From Myxococcales bacterium (GTDB taxonomy: Bacteria; Myxococcota_A; UBA9160; UBA4427): DNA of 64,000 nt. How positions within the stretch are numbered: position 1 is the stretch's first letter; the number at the start of each line of letters is the position of its first letter. The position numbers and the translations under genes are program-made. The DNA is taken from NCBI GenBank assembly GCA_022563535.1, contig JADFNE010000013.1, positions 18,585 to 82,584 of the forward strand, given 5' to 3'. Positions 17,999 to 26,641 of this stretch are shown here, piece after piece. The notes under the pieces are model-generated. The model ran no database searches, was not told the origin of the DNA, and worked only from the letters and a program-made list of their open reading frames with translations.

Positions 17999-19969
17999 CT
18001 AATTCGCCAATTCCTCGCGATCGGCGAAGTGCGCAAGCGCTTCGGGGTTGGCGAGGGCGGACGCGTTCTTGACCGCGCGACCGTGAATGACGTCGCGCAC
18101 TGCTAGTTCGGTGATCTTCCCGCTGCGAGTGCGCGGAAGGTCGGGAACCTGAACGATTCGCTGGGGTACATGCCTCGGACTGGCGTGCTGGCGAATGATC
18201 TTGCGGATTTCGTTTCGCATCGCGTCGTCGAGCAGGGTGTCGTCGCGCAGCCTCACGAAGAGCACGACCCGAACGTCGCCCTCCCAGTCCTGGCCCACCG
18301 CAAGGGATTCGAGCACCCAATCCAATCGTTCGACTTGTCGATAGATCTCCGCGGTCCCGATCCGCACACCACCGGGGTTGAGTACGGCGTCGGATCGCCC
18401 GGTGATGACGAATCCGCCTCGGTCCGTGCGGCGAATCCAGTCGCCGTGACACCACACGCCCGGGAATCGCTCAAAATATGCGGAGCGATAGCGGCTTCCG
18501 TCGGGGTCGTTCCAGAACTTCACGGGCATCGAGGGAAAGGGCCTGGTGCAGACCAGTTCCCCCTCGACGTCGAGTAGCGGGTCGCCCGAGTCATCGTAGA
18601 CGTCAATCGCCATGCCCAGGCCGGCGCATTGAATTTCGCCGCGATGCACTGGGAGGATGGGGTTGCCGAGCACGAAACACGAGACGATATCCGTACCTCC
18701 GGAGATCGACGAAAGCTGAACATCCGCCTTGATGGCCCGGTAGACGAAGTCGAAGCTTTCCGGAGCCAACGGAGATCCCGTCGAAAGGATCGCCCGAAGC
18801 TTTTCCAACGGGAACGAATCGCCGGGGCGCAGCTCGTCTTTGGCGACCGCGTCGATGAACTTTGCCGATACCCCGGCCACGTTGACCGCCTCCCGGTCGA
18901 TCAATTCGAACAAGCGCAGGCCGTCGGGATGAAATGGGGAACCGTCGTAGAGGATCAGGGTCGCCTCCGAAGCGAGGGCTGAGACCAGCCAGTTCCACAT
19001 CATCCAACCGCATGTAGTGAAGTAGAAAATTCGATCCCCTGGAGCGAGGTCGGTGTGGAGTTGGTGTTCCTTCAGGTGCTGCAACAGCGTCCCGCCGGCT
19101 CCGTGCACGATGCACTTCGGTTTGCCGGTCGTGCCCGATGAATAGAGGATGGCGATCGGGTGATCGAAGCCGAAGCGTTCGAAGCGCAACGCTGCGGCTG
19201 GATTCGAGTGCACAAGGGCATCGAAACGATGGGTGTTTGGCAGATCTTGAAGCCCCGCTGACGGTTCTCTCGACGAGACGATGATCGTGTCGCGAACGCT
19301 CGGAAGACCGTTCAACACTTCGCGGATTCGCGTGATCGGTTCGAAGATCTTGCCCCCATATGCATAGCGATCCACGGCCAGCAGGACCTTCGGTTCGATC
19401 TGACCGAAGCGGTCGACGATGCCTTCGGTGCCGAAGTCCGGGGAACAAGACGACCAAATCGCGCCGAGGCTCGTGGTGGCGAGCATTGCAATAACGGCCT
19501 CGGGTCCATTTTGCAAAACGGCCGCGACGCGATCCCCGGGGCCAATGCCAAATTCGCGCAAATGCTCGGCAAGACTCGCGACCCGTCGATATAACTCCGC
19601 GTGAGACAGTTCGCCCCGCCGTCCGGATTCGTCGAGGTAGATGAGAGCCGGGGTATCGTCGCGCCGCCGCATCAGGTTCTCGGCGAAGTTCAGGCGGGCT
19701 TCGGGAAACCAGCGCGCGCTTCGAATGTCGTCGGCGTCGGTGAGAACGACATCTCCAGGACCGTCTCCGCGGACCTCACAAAACAACCAGACCGCTCGCC
19801 AGAATGCGGCGGGTTCATCGATGGACCAACGGTGGAGTGCTGGGTAGTTGATTCCGGCATCACCGGTTGTATCCGGTGCGCCGGCTTGCTCGCGTGCAAA
19901 GCTCGCAAAGGCGCTCATGCGCGATCGCGCAACGCTTTCCAGCGTGGGCTGCCAGAGCGGTTCCGACAT
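17999..19969 (-). CDS. aacS: Acetoacetyl-CoA synthetase
   Basis: 656 aa, the normal length for the family. An adenylate-forming enzyme that activates acetoacetate with CoA and ATP. Motifs are YSSGTTGKPKCIVHGAGG (P-loop region), the TCGWMMWNWLVSAL segment typical of AacS, GWMMWN-GSP spacing, and late TGRSDAVLNPGGVRIGTAEIY and RTRSGKITE. The ATG at 19969 was chosen over a longer frame that overlaps the transporter gene. It lies 23 nt downstream of nupC, at the end of the ntrB-ntrC-thiE-nupC-aacS run. Confidence 0.92.
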   Translation of the reverse strand: MSEPLWQPTLESVARSRMSAFASFAREQAGAPDTTGDAGINYPALHRWSIDEPAAFWRAVWLFCEVRGDGPGDVVLTDADDIRSARWFPEARLNFAENLMRRRDDTPALIYLDESGRRGELSHAELYRRVASLAEHLREFGIGPGDRVAAVLQNGPEAVIAMLATTSLGAIWSSCSPDFGTEGIVDRFGQIEPKVLLAVDRYAYGGKIFEPITRIREVLNGLPSVRDTIIVSSREPSAGLQDLPNTHRFDALVHSNPAAALRFERFGFDHPIAILYSSGTTGKPKCIVHGAGGTLLQHLKEHQLHTDLAPGDRIFYFTTCGWMMWNWLVSALASEATLILYDGSPFHPDGLRLFELIDREAVNVAGVSAKFIDAVAKDELRPGDSFPLEKLRAILSTGSPLAPESFDFVYRAIKADVQLSSISGGTDIVSCFVLGNPILPVHRGEIQCAGLGMAIDVYDDSGDPLLDVEGELVCTRPFPSMPVKFWNDPDGSRYRSAYFERFPGVWCHGDWIRRTDRGGFVITGRSDAVLNPGGVRIGTAEIYRQVERLDWVLESLAVGQDWEGDVRVVLFVRLRDDTLLDDAMRNEIRKIIRQHASPRHVPQRIVQVPDLPRTRSGKITELAVRDVIHGRAVKNASALANPEALAHFADREELAN

Positions 19970-19992
19970 CGAGTCGTGCCCCCCTTCCGCGG

Positions 19993-21240
19993 CTAGAGGA
20001 GCATGCCGACGATACAGGCCGTCATGAACGTGGTCAGGGTGCCCGAAAGAATCGAGCGCATTCCCAGTCGCGCCACCTCGTGTCGCCGATCCGGTGCCAT
20101 CCCTTCCATTCCCCCCAACAAGATGGCCAGCGAGCCGAAGTTGGCAAACCCGCACAGTGCATAGGAAGCGATGATGACCGACCGGGGCTGCAAGCTGCCC
20201 GCCTTGACCAATTCGCCCAACTCGCGATAGGCGATGAACTCGTTGAGCACGGTCTTGACCCCGAGCAGTGATCCCACCTGAGCCACATCCTGCGAGGCGA
20301 TCCCCATCAAGTAGGCAAACGGAGTCATGATGATTCCGAGCACCCCTTGAAACGAGAGCGTTGGATTGCCGAAGAAACTTCCCGCATAGCCGAGGATGCT
20401 GTTCGCCATTTCGAGCAGGGCATAGAAGGCGATCAGCAGCGCGCCGATATAGGCCGCGAGCTTCAGGCCATTGATCGCGCCGGTCGCCGCGGCGTCGATG
20501 ATGTTGCTGGCTCGACTATCGAGATCATCGATCGACTGTGTGGCGCTGGCACCGCTTGCCGTCTCGGGGTTTCCGGATTCAGGGAGCATGACTTTTGCAA
20601 TCAAGAGCCCGGCGGGTGCGGAAAGCAAACTCGCGATGACGAGATGGCCCGCACCGTCGACACTTCCCAGAAACCCTACGTAGGTGATCAGCACAGAACC
20701 CGAAACAGTGGCCATTCCCAACGTCATCAGACTGAAGAGTTCCGAGCGGGTCATCCTCGCCAGGTAGGGTTTGATGACGAGTGCCGATTCGACCATGCCG
20801 ACGAACACGTTCGCGACCGCGGCAAGTGCTTCGGCCCCCGAGACGCGCATGGTTTTCGAGAGCAACCAGGCAAATGCGTTGACGATGCGCTGCACCAGGC
20901 CCAGGTGATAGAGAATAGCGATCAGGCTGCCCATGAAAATGATCACCGGCAGCACGTTCAGCGCGAACGAGAACCCGGTCTCGACCAGGCTGCCAAAGAC
21001 AAACTTCGTGCCCGCGGCTGCATAGACGAGCAACCCGTTTACGAGTTGATTGACGGCGACAAAAAAGGCCGCGCCAAAAGAACTCTTGAGCAAGAGCAGT
21101 CCGAGCGCGAACTGCAGACCGACGCCCCATGCGATCACCCGCCATGGAATCTTCGAGCGGTCGGTCGATACACACCAGGCGATCGCGATCATGGCGAAAA
21201 AACCAAAGCCCGACATCGCACGCAGCCCCAGATCGGTCAT
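19993..21240 (-). CDS. Concentrative nucleoside transporter (NupC/CNT family)
   Basis: 415 aa. An inner-membrane nucleoside:cation symporter with about 8-10 hydrophobic helices. Family blocks are visible: LPVIIFMGSLIAILYHLGL, VANVFVGMVESALVIKPYL with TRSELF, and TVLNEFIAYRELGEL with SYALCGFANFGSLAI. The start ATG overlaps the thiE stop (ATGA), so it is translationally coupled. Confidence 0.92.
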   Translation of the reverse strand: MTDLGLRAMSGFGFFAMIAIAWCVSTDRSKIPWRVIAWGVGLQFALGLLLLKSSFGAAFFVAVNQLVNGLLVYAAAGTKFVFGSLVETGFSFALNVLPVIIFMGSLIAILYHLGLVQRIVNAFAWLLSKTMRVSGAEALAAVANVFVGMVESALVIKPYLARMTRSELFSLMTLGMATVSGSVLITYVGFLGSVDGAGHLVIASLLSAPAGLLIAKVMLPESGNPETASGASATQSIDDLDSRASNIIDAAATGAINGLKLAAYIGALLIAFYALLEMANSILGYAGSFFGNPTLSFQGVLGIIMTPFAYLMGIASQDVAQVGSLLGVKTVLNEFIAYRELGELVKAGSLQPRSVIIASYALCGFANFGSLAILLGGMEGMAPDRRHEVARLGMRSILSGTLTTFMTACIVGMLL

Positions 21241-21890
21241 GCAGACCTCCGCGGATCATTCCAGGCCGGATGTTCGACGAGGCGCCGAGTTGCGTCGGCC
21301 GGTTTTTCCGCGCCAGCCAGCGCCGAAATCACCGCGATCCCCGCGACGCCACAGCCGAGCACCTTCGCGAGATTGGATTCTTCGATTCCGCCGATCGCCA
21401 CCACGGGTAGCGCTCCCGCGGCAGCCACGATCTCGCGCAGCGCAGCGAGACCTCGGGGCGTGTAGGGAGTTGCCACGGATCCGGTGTCGAAGACCGGCCC
21501 GAAAGCCAGGTAGTCGATGTCCGAAGCGCGAGCCGCGTGGGCCTGCTCGAGATCGTGGGTAGAGCAGCCGATCGCGAGGCGTTTGCGCGCGCTCGCAGGG
21601 AGATCGGCGGGCGCCAGGTCGTCCTGTCCTAGATGAACCGCGTCAGCGCCTGCCGCCAGCGCGAGGTCGAAGCGATCATTCATGACAAAGCGCGCGTCGA
21701 CCTCGAGGGTCATCACCCGGATGCGCTCCGCCCAAGCGAGTGTTTCGCGATCGTCCGCGTGTTTGGCGCGCAGCTGAATGACCCGCGCGCCGCCCCGCAG
21801 CGCCTCGCTCGCTTGTTCGACGGGGTCTCGCGACCAACGCGGATCGTCGTCGGCCAACACGTGCAGACCCCCGTACGGGCTCATGTTCAT
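21237..21890 (-). CDS. thiE: Thiamine-phosphate synthase
   Basis: 217 aa. It condenses HMP-PP with thiazole phosphate to form thiamine phosphate. TIM-barrel motifs are IQLRAKHADD, FVMNDRFDLALAAGADAVHLGQDD, and FGPVFDTGS with VVAIGGI. It overlaps ntrC upstream and the transporter downstream by 4 nt each, an unusual place for a thiamine gene. Confidence 0.93.
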   Translation of the reverse strand: MNMSPYGGLHVLADDDPRWSRDPVEQASEALRGGARVIQLRAKHADDRETLAWAERIRVMTLEVDARFVMNDRFDLALAAGADAVHLGQDDLAPADLPASARKRLAIGCSTHDLEQAHAARASDIDYLAFGPVFDTGSVATPYTPRGLAALREIVAAAGALPVVAIGGIEESNLAKVLGCGVAGIAVISALAGAEKPADATRRLVEHPAWNDPRRSA

Positions 21891-23350
21891 GGCTGATTCC
21901 GAGAGGGGAGTTCGATCGCGAGGTCGGTGATTTTTTTGCGTAGGGTGTTGCGGTTGATCCCGAGAATGGCCGCCGCGCGGATCTGGTTGCCGTCAGTTCG
22001 GGCGAGCACCATTTCGAGCAGCGGTCGTTCGATTCGTTCGAGCAGGTCTCGGTACAAATCCTTGCGGTCCGGATCTTCCAGTGCCGCGCCGATCTCGACG
22101 ATCAGTGCTTGCTCCAAGTCCGCCCGGTCCGGGCTCCCGGATCTTTCGGTGTCGAGAAACTTGAAATCATCCGAGGTCAGCATGTCCGTCGAACTCAGGA
22201 CCAGCGCGCGTTTGATCGCGTTCTCGAGTTCGCGCACGTTGCCCGGCCAGGTGTGCTCACACAGACGCTCAACGCATTCTTCCGAGAGAAAGCGCTGGGC
22301 TCCGACGAGTTCGACGCTATATCGCGCCATGAAGTGTTCGGCGAGACTCGGGATGTCATCGGCGCGCTCTCGCAAGGGCGGGATGTGAAGGGGGACCACT
22401 CGCAGTCGGTAGAGCAGGTCCTCCCGAAAGGATCCGTTGCGCACCGCATCGTCGAGGTCGCGATGGGTTGCCGCGAGAATTCGCACGTCCACCATGTCGG
22501 GTTTGCGGCCGCCCACACTCATGACCTCCCCCGACTGCAGAACGCGCAACAGTTTCGCCTGAAGATCCTGGGGCATGTCGCCGATCTCATCGAGAAACAG
22601 GGTGCCGCCGGATGCCTCGCGGAAGCGACCCGGTCTGGATTCCAACGCGCCGGTGAAGGCACCTCTTTCGTGGCCAAACAATTCGCTTTCGAGCAGTTCG
22701 CGCGGGATTGCGGCGGCGTTTACTGCGACGAATTCACGATCGCCGCGTGGGCCCGCCTGGTGGATCGCCCGGGCGACGAGTTCTTTGCCGGTTCCGCTTT
22801 CGCCGGTAATCAGCACCGGCACGTTTCGGTCCGCGACTTTGCCGACGGTCTTGAAGATTTCGAGAATCTGTGGGCAGCGTCCAATCAAGCGTTCGCCGTG
22901 GTGGCTGCGGCTGCGTCCCATTGCCCGGCGCAGGTGCCGAACCTCGCGCTGAAGTTTTCGTGTCGCGAGTGATTTCTCGGCCAGGGCCGCCACGTCGGCC
23001 AGGGAAAAGGGTTTGACGAGATAGTCGAGGGCTCCCCGCTTCATCGCCTGGACGGCGTTCTCCATCGTGCTCTCCGCCGTGATCACGACCGCGGCGGTTT
23101 CGCTTCCGCTGGCCCGCAGCCGGTCGAGCAGTTCGAGGCCGGAGAGCCCGGGCATGCGAATGTCGAGGAAGGCGACGTCGAAGCGACCCGTTGAAAGCAA
23201 TTCGAGCGCACGATCGCCGTCGCCGACTTCTTCGACCGTATGACCCTCCGCTTCGAGGGCTTCGCGCAGGACGAAGCGAATGGAATGTTCGTCGTCGGCG
23301 ATCAAGATGTTGGCTCTGCGGTTTTCGTCGTGGTGGGAACTGGTGCTCAT
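21887..23350 (-). CDS. ntrC: NtrC-family sigma-54 response regulator
   Basis: 487 aa. A receiver domain (D19-D20, phospho-acceptor D63 in VAFLDIRMPGLSG) is followed by an AAA+ domain with Walker A GESGTGKE, the sigma-54 contact loop GAFTGA and GGTLFLDEIGDMP. A Fis-type HTH (AAAILGINRNTLRKKI) ends the protein. It activates sigma-54 promoters, classically for nitrogen assimilation. The ATG at 23350 follows ntrB by 20 nt. The architecture and adjacent NtrB-like kinase support NtrC over other family members, but this is not certain. Confidence 0.9.
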   Translation of the reverse strand: MSTSSHHDENRRANILIADDEHSIRFVLREALEAEGHTVEEVGDGDRALELLSTGRFDVAFLDIRMPGLSGLELLDRLRASGSETAAVVITAESTMENAVQAMKRGALDYLVKPFSLADVAALAEKSLATRKLQREVRHLRRAMGRSRSHHGERLIGRCPQILEIFKTVGKVADRNVPVLITGESGTGKELVARAIHQAGPRGDREFVAVNAAAIPRELLESELFGHERGAFTGALESRPGRFREASGGTLFLDEIGDMPQDLQAKLLRVLQSGEVMSVGGRKPDMVDVRILAATHRDLDDAVRNGSFREDLLYRLRVVPLHIPPLRERADDIPSLAEHFMARYSVELVGAQRFLSEECVERLCEHTWPGNVRELENAIKRALVLSSTDMLTSDDFKFLDTERSGSPDRADLEQALIVEIGAALEDPDRKDLYRDLLERIERPLLEMVLARTDGNQIRAAAILGINRNTLRKKITDLAIELPSRNQP

Positions 23351-23370
23351 GCAATGACTCTCTTTGCGGG

Positions 23371-24471
23371 TCAGGCCTGGGCCTGATCCTTGGGAACGGC
23401 CAGGGGAAGGTTCACGCGAATCTCCGCCCCTTCGCCTTGGGGGCTCGCGATGTTGAGGGTGCCGTGATGTCGGGTGACCCAATGTCTGGAGACTGCCAGG
23501 CCCAGCCCCGTGCCACTGTTGCGCGTGGTAAAGAATGGTGTCGCGAGACGGTCGAGGATCTCGGGTGAGATGCCACACCCGTTGTCGCTGAATACGACTT
23601 GAACCGTGGGGATGCTGGCCAGGTCCTGTCCGGGGAGTCGCTCATCGAGGGTCATGCGTGTTTCGATCTGCAGTCGGCCCGTTCCAGCGCTCATCGCCTG
23701 CATCGCGTTGCGCACCAGGTTCAGGAACACCTGCCGCAATCGGTCGGCATCGGCCACCATCTCGGGAATCGAAGGGTCGTAGACTCTGTCGATCAACATT
23801 CCATCGGAGAGCGAGTCCATGCGCACCAGGTCGATCACCGAATCGAGTACCTGATGCAAATTCATGGGTGCCAACAACAACTCGTCCTCGCGAGCGAACA
23901 CCATGAATTTTTCGACCAGCTCGCTTATGCGATCCACCTCACCCACAATCAGCGAGGCCGCGCGTTTTGTACGATCGTCTTCGGACCAGCGCTCGATCAA
24001 TTCGGCCGCGCCGCGAATTCCGCCGAGCGGGTTCTTGACTTCGTGTGCAATGCCCGCAGCCAGCAAGCCGTACGAGGCGAGCTGTTCTTGTTGGTTGACG
24101 ATCTCGCGCAGGGAGTTGGCGACGGTGCGGTCGCGGATCATCACCACCGCGCCATTGAGTTCGCTGTCTCGCTCGCCGTCGAACAGCGGAGATACCGAGA
24201 TGTCGACGACCAGATTGGGTCCCGTTCGCCGCTCGAATTCCACCTCGTCTTCGACGAATGGCTGGCCCGTCTCGGCGACTCGGCGCGCCAGTCTCACGAT
24301 TGCGAATCGAGGGCCCACCAGACGGTCGATGGGAGCGCCGCGGATGTTCTCCGCCGACAGTCCAAAAATGCGACAGGCCTCATCATTGACATCTTCGACG
24401 CAGCCCTGATCGTCGATCAGGAGAATCCCATCGAGAATGGCGTCCAGAACGCTCTTTAATTCGCGCGCCAC
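23371..24471 (-). CDS. ntrB: NtrB-like PAS histidine kinase
   Basis: 366 aa, soluble. A PAS domain (about 5-115) is followed by HisKA with H143 in LLAAGIAHEVKNPLGGIRGAAELI, the NtrB/GlnL pattern, and HATPase_c with NLVRNAMQAM, DNGCGI and GTGLGLAVSRH boxes. The start is a GTG at 24471. It is the cognate kinase for the downstream regulator; in nitrogen control its activity is set by PII. No glnB or glnA lies in this window. Confidence 0.9.
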   Translation of the reverse strand: MARELKSVLDAILDGILLIDDQGCVEDVNDEACRIFGLSAENIRGAPIDRLVGPRFAIVRLARRVAETGQPFVEDEVEFERRTGPNLVVDISVSPLFDGERDSELNGAVVMIRDRTVANSLREIVNQQEQLASYGLLAAGIAHEVKNPLGGIRGAAELIERWSEDDRTKRAASLIVGEVDRISELVEKFMVFAREDELLLAPMNLHQVLDSVIDLVRMDSLSDGMLIDRVYDPSIPEMVADADRLRQVFLNLVRNAMQAMSAGTGRLQIETRMTLDERLPGQDLASIPTVQVVFSDNGCGISPEILDRLATPFFTTRNSGTGLGLAVSRHWVTRHHGTLNIASPQGEGAEIRVNLPLAVPKDQAQA

Positions 24472-24502
24472 TCGTTCGCTACTCCGCGGTGTTCTGCAAA
24501 CC

Positions 24503-24526
24503 CCTGAATAATCAGCGCGATTCAGG
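24503..24526. promoter_or_regulatory. Inverted repeat upstream of ntrB
   Basis: Arms CCTGAAT (24503-24509) and ATTCAGG (24520-24526) are separated by 10 bp. They lie about 32 bp upstream of the ntrB GTG, in the region shared with moeA. It could be an operator or leader hairpin. It does not match the NtrC enhancer consensus. Confidence 0.3.
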
Positions 24527-24651
24527 CTCCTGCCGTGTCAACAGCCAGCGCGGGCTCGGTGTTGCGGGCAAGTCCGGGCGGGGCGGGCGAGAGAATTTGC
24601 GACTCTCCCGGGCCCGGTGGATGCTGGGCGATTCTGAGCCGCGAGACTGAT

Positions 24652-24668
24652 TGCCTAATTTTTAGGCA
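24652..24668. promoter_or_regulatory. Short palindrome upstream of moeA
   Basis: TGCCTAA and TTAGGCA flank a 3-bp TTT centre, 49 bp before the moeA ATG, in an AT-rich patch of an otherwise GC-rich spacer. It is a candidate repressor site or part of the moeA promoter. No recognised regulator consensus. Confidence 0.35.
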
Positions 24669-24716
24669 GATTAGCGTTCTCGCCCGGAGGTGCCAGGTTT
24701 GGCTACGTTTCGGCCC

Positions 24717-25979
24717 ATGCAACGAGATCTGACGGTCGCTGAGGCACAAGACTGCATTCTGGCGGCTGTTTTGCCCCTTCCGGCAGAAACACTGGCTGTC
24801 GCGGAGTCGCGCGGCCGAGTTCTGGCTGAGGACGTCCTGTCGGGTCGGGTCCTACCTCCGAGCGACTGCTCTGCGATGGACGGCTACGCGGTCCACAGCG
24901 CTGCCTGTCGTGACGCCAGCGAGTCCGATCCGGTTGTGCTCCCAGTCGTGTTCGAAGTCGCGGCGGGAGCAGTGGCGGATTGTCCGCTCGAGCGGACTGA
25001 CGCCGCTCGGATTTTTACCGGTGCTCCGATCCCTTCCGGCGCTGACGCCGTGATCATGCAGGAGCACGTCAAGGTCGAGGGTGGATTCATTCGAATCTCG
25101 GCTCCGGTCGACTCCGACAATCACATACGCCTGGCGGGTGAAGAGCTGCAGGTTGGCGACCGGGTGCTGACTGCAGGGAGCGAGCTGCGCGCGCCCACAA
25201 TCGGTCTGCTGGCCTCGCTTGGCCGCTCGGTGATCTCGGTCATTCGCAGGCCCCGGGTTGCGATTCTTTCCAGCGGTGACGAACTCGTCGAGCCCGACGG
25301 CCAGATCGATGGGGGGCGCATCGTTTCGTCTAACTCGTACACGCTTTCGGCGCTGTGCCGGGAAGTCGGGGCCGAACCGATCTACCTCGGCATTTCTCGC
25401 GATCGTCCAGAAGATCTCGAAGCCCATATCCGCGCGGGACTTTCGGCCGACTGCATCGTGACCTCCGCGGGAGTTTCGGTGGGCGATCACGATCACGTCA
25501 AAGACGTACTCGCGAAACTCGGCTGCGAGATTTCTTTCTGGGGCGTGAAGATGAAGCCCGGCCATCCCATGGTCTTCGGACGCTTTCCGGCCGGGGGACC
25601 TTTCATGTTTGGCCTGCCCGGGAATCCCGTATCCGCGGCGGTCACCTTCGAACAATTCGTGCGTCCGGCACTGCGCAAGCTGATGGGGTTCGAAAACTGT
25701 TTTCGCCCGACCCTGCGCGCGCGCCTGCGCACACCGCTCCACAAGCGCCCGGGTCGCCTGACCTTCATCCGGGTCGAGCTCGAACGCGATGGCGACGAGA
25801 TCTGGGCCTCGAGTACCGGCAATCAAAGTTCGGGGGTCTTTCGGTCCATGACCGAGGCCCAGGGGTTGTTGATCTTCCCGGGGCCCGCGAGCGATCTCGC
25901 CTTCGGAGACGAGGTGACGGTGCAGATCGTCGACGAGGGATTCTTCTCCGGAAACGAACGCGGCTTCGAGGGCGTTTGA
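24717..25979 (+). CDS. moeA: Molybdopterin molybdenumtransferase MoeA
   Basis: 420 aa. It inserts molybdate into adenylylated molybdopterin in Moco synthesis. Motifs are SDCSAMDGYAV, RIFTGAPIPSGADAVIMQE, SSGDELVEP, TSAGVSVGDHDHVKDVL and FGLPGNPVSA, and the length is normal. The ATG at 24717 gives the conventional N-terminus. The last base of its TGA is the first base of the next gene's ATG, so the pair is co-translated. Confidence 0.94.
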   Translation: MQRDLTVAEAQDCILAAVLPLPAETLAVAESRGRVLAEDVLSGRVLPPSDCSAMDGYAVHSAACRDASESDPVVLPVVFEVAAGAVADCPLERTDAARIFTGAPIPSGADAVIMQEHVKVEGGFIRISAPVDSDNHIRLAGEELQVGDRVLTAGSELRAPTIGLLASLGRSVISVIRRPRVAILSSGDELVEPDGQIDGGRIVSSNSYTLSALCREVGAEPIYLGISRDRPEDLEAHIRAGLSADCIVTSAGVSVGDHDHVKDVLAKLGCEISFWGVKMKPGHPMVFGRFPAGGPFMFGLPGNPVSAAVTFEQFVRPALRKLMGFENCFRPTLRARLRTPLHKRPGRLTFIRVELERDGDEIWASSTGNQSSGVFRSMTEAQGLLIFPGPASDLAFGDEVTVQIVDEGFFSGNERGFEGV

Positions 25980-26554
25980 TGGCTGCGGGGTCTCGGGCTC
26001 AACCGGTTGGTCAACTCGCCAATGTGTCGGCCGCTCTGATCGTGCCGATCGGCAACCATGAGCGGATTCTGGTCCAGCGCATGACCGAATCCGCGCTGCT
26101 GCTCCAGCGCCTGTTCGAGGACGTGGTTTTGATTGGAGACATGGGAGTCGAGTCCGGGGAAAATGAGACCGTCGGCATCGTGGGTCGCGTTCTCGAACGC
26201 GATCACATCTCACAATCGAAACTTGCGGATCTCGCTCTTGCGCTCGAAGCGGCCCGGGAGGAGCGGATGCTGGTACTGGCGGCGGACAGCGATTTTGTGA
26301 CCGCCGAACTCTTGCTCGGGCTGACGGCCTGGCCCGAACACGAATGCGTTGCGCCCCGAATCGGCGGAGCGCTGCGACCTCTCTGCGCTCTCTACCAGCG
26401 AGACGTTACACTGGGTGCTTTGCGCGAAAGCCTCGAGCGTGAGGAGTCGGATCTGTCCGCATTCTTGAATCAGCTCGATTGCGGAGTTATCGAGGGTGAC
26501 GACCTCGCAACCTTGCTCGTACCGCCCGCTTCAGTTTCGGCTCCGGTCTCGTAG
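25979..26554 (+). CDS. MobA-like protein with degenerate nucleotide-binding loop
   Basis: 191 aa. The C-terminal half resembles molybdenum cofactor guanylyltransferase: LVLAADSDFV in place of the usual DMPF region, then CVAPRIGGALRPLCALYQ (about 120-137), and ESDLSAFLNQLD. The N-terminus should carry LAGG-x-S-x-RMG-x-DK but instead reads SAALIVPIGNHERILVQRM. It could be a specialised or inactive NTP-transferase. TGATG overlap with moeA supports a Moco role. Confidence 0.65.
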   Translation: MAAGSRAQPVGQLANVSAALIVPIGNHERILVQRMTESALLLQRLFEDVVLIGDMGVESGENETVGIVGRVLERDHISQSKLADLALALEAAREERMLVLAADSDFVTAELLLGLTAWPEHECVAPRIGGALRPLCALYQRDVTLGALRESLEREESDLSAFLNQLDCGVIEGDDLATLLVPPASVSAPVS

Positions 26555-26641
26555 CGGATTCGCCTCTGGGTCCTTTGGCTGCGAGTCATGCCAGTCGTAA
26601 ACCCTCTCGCTCGGGGGGCAAGTCGACGATACGATGCTGCG

